In this document: positions 23,788 to 30,575 of the stretch, one piece after another
Layout: each line of letters begins with the position of its first letter
Position numbering within the stretch: the first letter of the stretch is position 1
Assembly: GCF_000308475.2 (NCBI RefSeq)
Contig: NZ_BAFT02000071.1
Location: forward strand, 1-52,303
Direction: 5' to 3'
Length of the DNA: 52,303 nt
DNA from: Nocardia brasiliensis NBRC 14402
GTDB lineage: Bacteria > Actinomycetota > Actinomycetes > Mycobacteriales > Mycobacteriaceae
The notes under the pieces: model-generated
Seen by the model: only the letters and a program-made list of their open reading frames with translations
Database searches by the model: none
Told to the model about the DNA's origin: nothing
Translations under genes and position numbers: made by a program

Positions 23788-24803
23788 GCGGTGCGCCGCC
23801 GGATCGCCCGTCCCGGGGTGGGCGTTTCGTTGGAATGCCAGGTGTTGCAAAGGCTTTCGTCATAGTGAGCGCACTTCTGTCGATGGCGGTGCTGTGCACG
23901 GGGCCAGCTGTTGCCGAGGATGTGGTGCCGGTCCTCGGCGAGGTAGCTACGGGTAGTGCTGCGGGGGTCGCGCAAGGATCGGTCACGACGAGCGGCGCGG
24001 CCCCGCCACATGGTGTGAGCCCGGACTCAGGGACGGCCGGGACCCGCAGCGCGGACCCGCAGTTCGGCGAGACCGGCAGCGCGGACCCGCAGTTCGCCGC
24101 AACCGGAAGTGCCGCAACCGGAATCGAGCTGGCGCTCGAGCCGCCGAGGCCGCCTTCCGTCGGTCGGCCACTCGATCTCGAGGCGGTGGCCGAGGCCGGG
24201 GACGAGATCGGGGTCGACCCGGCGGAACTGGCGACTCCCGTTCTGCTGGGCCTGGAGGCGGGCAGCGCCGCGCCGTGCGCGGGGAGCTCGACGGTGAGCA
24301 GCGGCGCGACCGTGCTCGGGTTGGCGACAGGCTCCGCGCTGATCGGGCCGGGCATGATCGGACCGGGTTCCAGCGGTTCCGCGATCGGTAGCGCCGTCGT
24401 GGGTTCGAGTGTGACCGGTCTCGGCAGTGCCGCGCTCGGCTCGAGCGGCTCGGCGCTCGGCGGCAGCGTGGTCGGTGGCCTGCTCAGCGGTAGTGCGGCG
24501 ACGAGTTGTCTGCTCGCGATCCCGGCCGGCTCGCCACCCATCCCGGCGTTCCCGCCGTTGCTCATCCCGCTGTCGCTGGTACCGGGCGTTCCTGGGGTGC
24601 CTGCCCCGGTTCCGGTGGCCGCGCCGGTGGCGGTACCGGCCCCGCCACCGGCGACCCCGGTCGCCGCGCTTCCGTACAGTCCGGTCGAGATCATCCCCGA
24701 TCCGTTCGGCTGGGACACCCTCGAGCTGGTCACCTTCCTTGTGGTGATCGTGCTGGTGTCGTCCGCCTCGTCGGCGGCTGCCACGCGCAAGCGCAAACCC
24801 TGA
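23784..24803 (+). CDS. Secreted Gly/Ser/Ala-rich repeat protein with C-terminal membrane anchor
   Basis: The 339-residue protein has a signal peptide (about 20-45, VAKAFVIVSALLSMAVLC to AVAED) and a low-complexity body rich in G, S, A, P and V. A tandem repeat of TxSADPQF units is visible at about residues 85-110. The C-terminus has a proline-rich linker, a transmembrane helix (LVTFLVVIVLVSSASS) and the basic end ATRKRKP. This suggests an extracellular or wall-spanning stalk fixed to the membrane. Cysteines occur at about 173 and 245. The function is unknown. It is coupled to the DUF4239-like gene. Confidence 0.75.
   Translation: MSGAPPDRPSRGGRFVGMPGVAKAFVIVSALLSMAVLCTGPAVAEDVVPVLGEVATGSAAGVAQGSVTTSGAAPPHGVSPDSGTAGTRSADPQFGETGSADPQFAATGSAATGIELALEPPRPPSVGRPLDLEAVAEAGDEIGVDPAELATPVLLGLEAGSAAPCAGSSTVSSGATVLGLATGSALIGPGMIGPGSSGSAIGSAVVGSSVTGLGSAALGSSGSALGGSVVGGLLSGSAATSCLLAIPAGSPPIPAFPPLLIPLSLVPGVPGVPAPVPVAAPVAVPAPPPATPVAALPYSPVEIIPDPFGWDTLELVTFLVVIVLVSSASSAAATRKRKP
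24041..24100 (+). repeat. 30-bp tandem repeat, two copies, within the repeat protein gene
   Basis: Bases 24041-24070 and 24071-24100 are near-identical 30-mers sharing CAGCGCGGACCCGCAGTTCG. They encode ten-residue units with SADPQF. A decayed partial copy follows. Being a multiple of three, the unit can expand or contract without frameshift. Confidence 0.8.
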
Positions 24804-24850
24804 ACCTACGGTGGCGTAACGTAGCCGTCCCGGACGTCGATAGTCCGCTT

Positions 24851-25039
24851 GTGCGCGCCTACCTCCGACCCCTGCTCGGTGGGTGTGCGGCCTTTCTGCT
24901 CGTATTCGTCGCGTTGTTCGTCGTGCGGTGGGATGACCAGCAGATGGAGCCGCTGCCCCCGGTCTCCACGCCGCTGACCGCCGTCGTCGGTCAGTTGCCG
25001 GCGAGCACGGTCCCCACGACCACGCCGGCTCGGCACTAG
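24851..25039 (+). CDS. Small single-pass membrane protein
   Basis: The 62-residue protein has one transmembrane helix (about 5-25, LRPLLGGCAAFLLVFVALFVV) followed by a Pro/Thr-rich outer tail. GATAGT ends 6 nt before GTG 24851, so it may have its own leaderless transcript, although it lies only 47 bp after the repeat protein gene. It probably belongs functionally with the two membrane genes upstream. The function is not recognised. Confidence 0.55.
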   Translation: MRAYLRPLLGGCAAFLLVFVALFVVRWDDQQMEPLPPVSTPLTAVVGQLPASTVPTTTPARH

Positions 25040-25846
25040 GTGCACGTCAGATGTATGAGGCGGGTTCCAGCGTGGTCATCTGGCTGTGGTGGCGTCTCGA
25101 GCGGCTTGGGAAAGAGAGGGCGGTTGGGGAGCGGACCGGTTGGTCTGGACCAAGCGACAGATAGGTGGGGGGTCACAGGGGTTTCCTACGGTTCACAGGG
25201 GTTGTAGCTGCTGTGAAGGGTATGGAAGGTCTGTGACCCCGCGACGCGCCCAGCGAAACACGCCGAGCCACAACGTCACCCACCCGAAACCGCTGACACC
25301 TCGTCAAGGAACTCTCGAAAACAGCACCACAGCCAGGCGACTACGCCGGAACCCCACCTTTACGCACCTGGCCTGCGCCTAAAGCCGGGAACCTCACCCG
25401 ACGTGCTCGGCGCTATCCCGGTAACTCCCGCGGCAGGCACACCAATCCGGGCAAGTAACACTTGGCAGCCAGCCGACAACCCCGAACGCAAGCAAACCAA
25501 GCGACAGTTAGCCCCGTGTCGACACGCGAAAGCCACACACCTGCAACACTTCTCAAGATTCACACCCCTTCCGGACGCCCAGAAAAGGTGCAAATCCCGA
25601 GAAGCGGTGCAGCTGCTGATGGCCCGCCTCACTAGAACCTAGCTCACCGGCTCATCTCGAAATCTGTTGCGAGGACTGCGGATTGCCTCGCTCGCCGACG
25701 CTTGCGGTACCAGAACGTCCATGCCGCGAGGATGGCCGGCAGTGTCAGCGGGTGCGCTGGACATGCATAAGAGGTCCGATCTGCGCGCGTATCGGGCCGT
25801 GGAAGCACGCCACCATAGAACGTATTAGAACACTAGCTTTGATTAT
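25040..25846. other. 800-bp region without a recognisable gene
   Basis: No frame here has convincing protein features. The first part carries a direct repeat, TCACAGGGGTT, at about 25174-25184 and 25193-25203. From about 25240 to 25640 the plus strand is rich in C and A and poor in G and T runs, unlike its neighbours, so base use is skewed by strand. No tRNA cloverleaf, terminal repeat or transposase fragment was recognised. It may be an untranslated RNA region, decayed genes or an old insertion scar. Confidence 0.35.
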
Positions 25847-26296
25847 GTGTTGCTGTCGGACGTACGTATGAGAGCCATTGGTAGTGCTTTCCTCGGCTGG
25901 AACGGCGGCAGGCGTTACGGTGCACTGAGACGGGTCCGCTTCGAGGTGGAGCGAGAGGGTCGAGAGACCGAACTGCTCCTCTCCGCGTGGCATCACGTGC
26001 GCGCCCAGGCCGCCGAACGGTTCCGGCAGTCCGGCGTCGCCGACCTCGCCCCCGCGGATCAGTTGCTCGGCCTCACCGAACTGCTACTCAGCCCCACCCC
26101 TGACGACCGCCTGACCCGGGTGTGGCTGGCGCTCGTCGCCCGCGCCGCCGAATCCCCCGCCGCCGCAGCCGAACTCCTCGCCCTACTCGACGGCCTGGCC
26201 ATCGCCACCATCACCGAACCCACCCGCATCTCCCCGGAACGAGCCCGCCGCATAGCCCGCACCTGGACCCACACCTGGACCGCAGCATCGGCCTGA
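25847..26296 (+). CDS. TetR C-terminal-domain-only protein (probable truncated regulator)
   Basis: The 149-residue protein resembles the ligand-binding half of a TetR regulator, with RLTRVWLALVARAAESPAAA and LLALLDGLAIATITEP-TRIS-PERAR (about 80-140). It lacks any helix-turn-helix. Upstream bases encode none in the other frames that I could see. Yet TAGCTT (25834-25839) lies 7 nt before GTG 25847, a good leaderless promoter. It is therefore either a remnant that kept or gained a promoter, or a DNA-binding-deficient effector binder. It is followed by a PhyH-type gene. Confidence 0.55.
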   Translation: MLLSDVRMRAIGSAFLGWNGGRRYGALRRVRFEVEREGRETELLLSAWHHVRAQAAERFRQSGVADLAPADQLLGLTELLLSPTPDDRLTRVWLALVARAAESPAAAAELLALLDGLAIATITEPTRISPERARRIARTWTHTWTAASA

Positions 26297-26389
26297 ACCG
26301 CCAGCCGCAGTTCTCTTCTTCGTATCGACCGCCTGAAATTCGGTGGCGTGGGGTTGTCGTCAGGGGGAGGGTGGGGGTGGGAGGTTCGG

Positions 26390-27160
26390 ATGTTGGACGG
26401 TGGGCAGGTCGAGTCGTTTGTGGCTGAGGGGTTCGTGAAGGTGGCGGGGGCGTTTTCGGGGGAGGTGGCTGCGGCGGGGCGGGAGATCCTGTGGGGGTTG
26501 AGTGGGTGTGATCCGGAGGATCGGAGTTCGTGGACGCAGCCGGTGGTGCGGGTGGGGGATCGTGGTGATGCGCCTTTTGCGGCGGCGGTGCATTCGCCCG
26601 CGCTGACGGCGGCGTTCGACCAGTTGGTGGGGGTCGGCCGGTGGCTGCCGCGAAACAGTATCGGCACGTTCCCGATTCGGTTTCCGGTCGGCGGGGCGCC
26701 GGGTGACGACGGTTGGCATATCGATGTCAGTTTTCCCGGCGACGACCCTGCCGACTACCTGACCTGGCGGGTGAATCTGTGGTCGCGGGGCCGGGCGCTG
26801 CTGATGCTGTTCCTGTTCTCGGATGTGGGGGAGCAGGACGCACCGACCCGCATCCGGGTCGGTTCACATCTGCGTATACCACCACTGCTGGCGCCGTTCG
26901 GGGCGCCCGGCGCGGATCTCGCCCGATTCGACTACGTACGGGCCACGGCCGACCTGCCGGTCACCACCGCCACCGGCCGAGCAGGCGACGTCTACCTCTG
27001 CCATCCGTTCCTGGTGCATGCCGCACAACGACATCGGGGTCACACGCCGCGTTTTCTCGCACAGCCGCCGCTGCTTTCGCGCGGTCCGTGCGTGCTGGAT
27101 CGGCCGGACGGCGACTACTCCCCGGTGGAGCGGGCGATCCGGGCGGGCCTGAATACCTGA
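26390..27160 (+). CDS. Phytanoyl-CoA dioxygenase (PhyH)-family Fe(II)/2-oxoglutarate oxygenase
   Basis: The 256-residue protein fits the PhyH fold. The iron ligands are H-x-D in DGWHIDVSFPG and the distal His in CHPFLVHAAQRHRGHTPRF, with the following Arg for 2-oxoglutarate. Such enzymes hydroxylate or halogenate small molecules. GGGAGG sets the ATG at 26390. The first 70 codons are unusually rich in GGG and GTG runs compared with the rest. It ends 82 bases before a SAM-IV riboswitch and could belong functionally to the oxygenase/CDPS locus that follows, but it has separate transcription signals. Confidence 0.88.
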   Translation: MLDGGQVESFVAEGFVKVAGAFSGEVAAAGREILWGLSGCDPEDRSSWTQPVVRVGDRGDAPFAAAVHSPALTAAFDQLVGVGRWLPRNSIGTFPIRFPVGGAPGDDGWHIDVSFPGDDPADYLTWRVNLWSRGRALLMLFLFSDVGEQDAPTRIRVGSHLRIPPLLAPFGAPGADLARFDYVRATADLPVTTATGRAGDVYLCHPFLVHAAQRHRGHTPRFLAQPPLLSRGPCVLDRPDGDYSPVERAIRAGLNT

Positions 27161-27206
27161 CGGGCGGCCCTCTTCGGGATCTTGAAACTCAGCGCGATTC
27201 TAAAGC

Positions 27207-27242
27207 GTGACAACGGTTCTGCCGTGCCGGATTCTTGAGCCA
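27207..27242 (+). promoter_or_regulatory. Promoter of the SAM-IV-controlled operon
   Basis: GTGACA (27207-27212, five of six matches to TTGACA) and GATTCT (27230-27235) are separated by 17 bp. Transcription would begin about 7 nt later, right at the first paired base of the riboswitch. Confidence 0.55.
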
Positions 27243-27362
27243 GGTCAAGAGTGCCAGCGTCAAGTCCCCGGCTAGCTGGCCGGCAACCCTCCATCCGCGG
27301 CGGGGTGCCCCGGGTCAAGACCAGGCCGAGCCGCTCACCGCGGCCCGGGCAAGCGCGGGCTC
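27243..27362 (+). ncRNA. SAM-IV riboswitch
   Basis: The sequence follows the SAM-IV aptamer known from Mycobacterium and other Actinomycetales almost base for base. GGTC (27243-27246) closes with GACC (27319-27322); GAGTGCCAGCGTCAAG is followed by GCCAGC/GCTGGC pairing (27253-27258 with 27275-27280). The core CGGCAACCCTCC comes next, then CGGGGTGCCCCGGGT, a further stem around GAGCCGCTCACCGCGGC and the 3' end GGGCAAGCGCGGGCTC. SAM-IV binds S-adenosylmethionine and turns its gene off. Here it precedes a 2OG oxygenase/CDPS/MFS operon, an unusual target. The match is from memory of the family; a covariance search would settle it. Confidence 0.93.
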
Positions 27363-27423
27363 CGTCGAGAACTGGGGCCCTCTCGAGAGAATTGGGGGTC
27401 GAACCATGTCTACTGGCCGAACT

Positions 27424-27475
27424 CTCCTCTCCTGCCTGGGCCTGTGCCCGGTCCACCGAGCGACAACCAGAGGGG
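27424..27475 (+). promoter_or_regulatory. Possible ribosome-binding-site-masking stem of the riboswitch
   Basis: CTCCTCT (27424-27430) can pair over seven positions (one G-U) with AGAGGGG (27469-27475), the ribosome binding site of the oxygenase gene. An inner hairpin CTGGGC/GCCCGG (27436-27441 and 27446-27451) would close the gap. No intrinsic terminator is obvious after the aptamer, so translational control is plausible. Confidence 0.45.
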
Positions 27476-27481
27476 AACGAC

Positions 27482-28288
27482 ATGACTACGGCCACGCCAT
27501 CTCTCGGAGAACGCGTGTTGGACACCACCAGGCAGGGATTCGACCGTGCGTCCCTGACCGCACTGTTGAACGGAGACGTGCACGCCGTGCGGCTGTCGGG
27601 GTTCGTCCGGCCGGACGCGCGCGCACATCTGCGAAAGGCGTTCGTGGGCAGGCAGGACCACGGCCCGCTGGCCACCGACCCGCAGTTCCGCCGGATTGGT
27701 CACGCCTTCTCTGAGACGAGCACCGACAGCGGCCGGGCGCAGTATTTCGAGCACGCGCGGGACAATATCGAGCGCCTGCGGGAGATCGCCGCGCCGTATT
27801 CGTATCCCGCGGACGATCTTCGGCTGCTGCTCGACGAGATCTGGCCGACCGGTGCGAGTCTGCTGCGCCAGGACGGGCAAGCCTTCTTCGCCGGTGTCGC
27901 GCGCTATCAACTCGAGGGGGTCGATCTCGAGCCGCATACCGACAACGTGAGCCGAAACCTGCCGGCGGACTTCGCGGTTCGGATCACGCGTCAGTTGTCG
28001 GTGAACGTCTACCTGGACGTGCCTGAGCAGGGCGGGGAACTGGAGATCTGGGACGACTACCCGGACGAGCACGAGTATCGGGATCGTTCCGGCGATCGGG
28101 TGTACGGCATCGATCGGGCGCAGGTCGGTGCGCCCGCGCTGGTCATCGCCCCGCGGGTCGGCGACGCGATCTTCATCGATCCGCGCCGCGTGCACGCGGT
28201 CGCACCGTCGCAGGATCGCCCGCGCATCACCATCGGTCTGTTCATCGGGGTGAGCGATCCGGCTGCCGCGCTGAAGGTTTGGAGCTGA
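27482..28288 (+). CDS. 2-oxoglutarate/Fe(II)-dependent oxygenase of the CDPS operon
   Basis: The 268-residue protein has a jelly-roll 2OG oxygenase core. The iron ligands are H-x-D in LEPHTDNVSRN and the distal His in DPRRVHAVAPSQDRPRITIG, whose Arg would bind 2-oxoglutarate. Between them lie QLSVNVYLDVPEQGGELEIW and GDAIFIDP, standard for the fold. GAGGGGAA before ATG 27482 fixes the start. It is the first gene after a SAM-IV riboswitch and is followed within 3 bases by a cyclodipeptide synthase gene. The likely job is hydroxylation, desaturation or other oxidation of a cyclodipeptide; this is inferred from context. Confidence 0.9.
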   Translation: MTTATPSLGERVLDTTRQGFDRASLTALLNGDVHAVRLSGFVRPDARAHLRKAFVGRQDHGPLATDPQFRRIGHAFSETSTDSGRAQYFEHARDNIERLREIAAPYSYPADDLRLLLDEIWPTGASLLRQDGQAFFAGVARYQLEGVDLEPHTDNVSRNLPADFAVRITRQLSVNVYLDVPEQGGELEIWDDYPDEHEYRDRSGDRVYGIDRAQVGAPALVIAPRVGDAIFIDPRRVHAVAPSQDRPRITIGLFIGVSDPAAALKVWS

Positions 28289-28290
28289 CG

Positions 28291-29010
28291 ATGACCACCA
28301 CCACGCTGCTCTCCGCGTCGCACAAGGCCGCTTACGATCTGCGGTCCGACGGCATCACCACCGACGGCCGCTCCACCGTGCTGCTGGTCAGCGTCGGCGC
28401 CGACTATCACGAGGGCGAAAAGCTTGCGGCCACCATCGATCTGATCAACAGGTCGAATTTCGGCCGGGTCTCGATCGCGGTCGCGGACACGCTGCAACGG
28501 CACAATCTCAGCGGCGGCACCGATATCGACCGGCATGCCCGGGCCCGCATCGCCGGTGACGAATGGATCGCCCGCAACAGCACCCTGCTGGACCAGATCG
28601 ACTGCCCCACCAACGTGCTGCGCTGGGACTTCGCGCTGTCGCATCCACGCTACGGTGACCTGTACGACGCCGTCGAGCACGCCTACGAGACCGACGAACC
28701 ATACCGGCACGCGGTCGACAGCACCATCGACCGCTTTATCGAGCGCAGGCTCAGCCGGGAACCCGACGTCGATCAGGAGTCGGTCCGGAAAGCCTGCCGC
28801 GCTTACCTTTTGGAGGAATGCCCGATCATCATGCCGCTGTGGGCGCACGAGGGCTTCGATTTCGTGATCTACCCGCAACGCATCTCGGCGGCGATGGGGC
28901 GTACCCGCGAACTGTTCGTCGTGCCGGAGCATCCGGACCGGGTCGCTTGGCTCCCTTTGCGTTTCAAGAAGCGGAAGTCGGCGTTGCACGGCGCGGCAGG
29001 GGAGCAGTGA
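28291..29010 (+). CDS. tRNA-dependent cyclodipeptide synthase, XYP type
   Basis: At 239 residues it equals the length of AlbC. The nucleophile motif is LLVSVGADYHEG (S34, compare AlbC S37 in GISAGNSYFS), with Ala37 where NYH enzymes have Asn. Y172 and E176 in AYLLEECP match AlbC Y178 and E182. FVIYP (Y194-P195) replaces the Tyr-His of NYH members, giving the XYP signature. CDPSs use two aminoacyl-tRNAs to make a diketopiperazine. GGAG precedes ATG 28291. The gene sits between a 2OG oxygenase and an MFS exporter under a SAM-IV riboswitch. Product unknown; methionine-containing is a guess from the regulation. Confidence 0.85.
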   Translation: MTTTTLLSASHKAAYDLRSDGITTDGRSTVLLVSVGADYHEGEKLAATIDLINRSNFGRVSIAVADTLQRHNLSGGTDIDRHARARIAGDEWIARNSTLLDQIDCPTNVLRWDFALSHPRYGDLYDAVEHAYETDEPYRHAVDSTIDRFIERRLSREPDVDQESVRKACRAYLLEECPIIMPLWAHEGFDFVIYPQRISAAMGRTRELFVVPEHPDRVAWLPLRFKKRKSALHGAAGEQ

Positions 29011-30449
29011 CGACCGCCGAGATTCCCGCGCGGCGCCGGGTCGTGGGGTTCGGCGGACTCGCGGTGGCGTCGTTCCTCGGCTGCATCGACCTGACGATCG
29101 TCACCACCGCGTTGCCCGCCATCGGTGACGATCTGCACGCGGGTCCGTCGAATACCGAACTGACGCTGGGCGTTTTCCTGATGGCGCTGTCGATGTTCAT
29201 GGTGACGGCGGGCCGTATCGCCGACCGGTTCGGGCGGCGGCGGGTGCTGCTGTTCGGGCTCGCGCTGTTCGTGGTCGCGTCGGTGGGCGCGGCCGCGGCG
29301 TGGTCGATCGGTGCCCTGATCGTCGCGCGCTTCGTCCAGGGCGCGGCCTGCGCGGTGCTGTACACGAGCACCTCGACGCTGGTGGAATCGCTTTTCCCGC
29401 AAGGGGATCGGGGTAAGGCGATCGGCTGGCTGTACTCGGTGAACGGGCTCGGCCTGGCCATCGGGCCGGTGCTCGGCGGACTGCTGGTGCCGAGCCTGGG
29501 CTGGCAATCGATCTTCTGGATCAACTTGCCGCTGGGCCTGGCCGCACTCGCCGCCATCGCCTTCGCGGTGCCGCCGAGCGTGCCGGACAAGACCGGCGGC
29601 ACCGACTGGCCGGGTCAGGTGGCGGTCGCCTTCGCCGTCGTCTCTGCGGTCGGCATCTTCGTGCTCGGCGACCTGCGCGGGTTCTCGTCGCCGTGGGTGA
29701 TCGCCGCGGCCGTCGTGCTCGTCGTCGCGATCGCCGGCGGGATCCTCGTGGCACGCCGCGCGGCGAATCCGCTGATCGACCCCGCCTTGTTCGGCAAGCG
29801 CCGATTCGTCGCCGCGATCGTCTCGGATTTCGCGCTGGGTCTGTTCTACGCGTCCGCGCTGCTGGTGATCCCGACCTATCTCACCCAGGGCCGGGATTTC
29901 GATGTGCGGCAGGCGGGCTTCCTGCTGCTGCTGGTCAGTGGGACGCTGGCGCTCTCGTCCCCGGTCGCGGGCCGGTTCGTCGATCGCTTCGGCCCACCTG
30001 CGTTGCTGCCGTGGGGTTTCGGGCTGCTGGCCCTGGCGGGGCTCGGTATCGCCGTGGCGGCGTTCGGCGATGGGTTGGCACTGCTCTTGGTCGCGCTGGT
30101 GTTGTTCGGCGCGGGCTGGGCGCTGGTGCTCGGTCCGGCGACCGTGCTCGCGATCTCGTCGGTCGAACCGACCCGCACCGGGTTCGCGGTCGGCGCCTCG
30201 TGGACGTTCCACAACCTGGGCGGCGCGATCGGCGCGGCAGTGGCCACCGTGGCCTTCGGCAGCGTCGACCTGGACCTGTCGGGTGCGGTCGGCGACGCGA
30301 CCGGGCGGGTGGCCGCGTTGATCGCGACCACCAGCGTGGTCGCGGCGATCGTGGTGTTGATCCTGGCCCGTGGGCGCACCGAGACACCGGCGCAGCCGGA
30401 ACCTGCCGCGTCGTCGGAGCCCGTTCCGGTCGAGGCGAGCACTGTGTAA
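29007..30449 (+). CDS. MFS drug/metabolite exporter (DHA2, 14-helix type)
   Basis: The 480-residue membrane protein has about 14 helices. The opening LGCIDLTIVTTALPAIGDDL holds the D1 motif of drug:H+ antiporters. The helix 2-3 loop GRIADRFGRRRVLL is motif A, and LYSVNGLGLAIGPVLGGLL is motif C of exporters. The GTG start overlaps the CDPS stop (GTGA), so it is coupled to it. It most likely exports the modified cyclodipeptide and may confer self-resistance, as BcmT is thought to do in bicyclomycin clusters. The C-terminal tail is Pro/Glu-rich. Confidence 0.93.
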   Translation: MTTAEIPARRRVVGFGGLAVASFLGCIDLTIVTTALPAIGDDLHAGPSNTELTLGVFLMALSMFMVTAGRIADRFGRRRVLLFGLALFVVASVGAAAAWSIGALIVARFVQGAACAVLYTSTSTLVESLFPQGDRGKAIGWLYSVNGLGLAIGPVLGGLLVPSLGWQSIFWINLPLGLAALAAIAFAVPPSVPDKTGGTDWPGQVAVAFAVVSAVGIFVLGDLRGFSSPWVIAAAVVLVVAIAGGILVARRAANPLIDPALFGKRRFVAAIVSDFALGLFYASALLVIPTYLTQGRDFDVRQAGFLLLLVSGTLALSSPVAGRFVDRFGPPALLPWGFGLLALAGLGIAVAAFGDGLALLLVALVLFGAGWALVLGPATVLAISSVEPTRTGFAVGASWTFHNLGGAIGAAVATVAFGSVDLDLSGAVGDATGRVAALIATTSVVAAIVVLILARGRTETPAQPEPAASSEPVPVEASTV

Positions 30450-30455
30450 GGCGGA

Positions 30456-30490
30456 TTCGGGTGCCGCAGGCGAGCACTGCCGTACCCGAA
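30456..30490 (+). terminator. Hairpin ending the CDPS operon
   Basis: TTCGGGT (30456-30462) pairs with ACCCGAA (30484-30490) and the stem continues through GCAG (30466-30469) and CTGC (30477-30480), with one internal mismatch and a 7-nt loop. It starts 7 bases after the MFS stop. No U-tract follows. Confidence 0.65.
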
Positions 30491-30575
30491 CCGGCCGCGC
30501 AATCACGTAACTCGCTGCACGGAATTCGTCCGCTGTGTAGAAACAGGGGTGGGTGTACCGGATAGCGAGGGTGAT

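Noticed and set aside
25403..25642. Plus-strand 79-codon frame, and a 90-codon minus-strand frame opposite it, in the gene-free region.
   Set aside because: Neither has a ribosome binding site, leaderless promoter, or recognisable motif; composition is driven by the C/A skew.
27482..30449. Reading the CDPS locus as a mycocyclosin (Rv2275/CYP121) or bicyclomycin cluster.
   Set aside because: No P450 is adjacent, only one closely linked 2OG oxygenase is present instead of the five of bicyclomycin, and the CDPS is XYP type, whereas Rv2275 and BcmA are, as far as I recall, of the NYH type.
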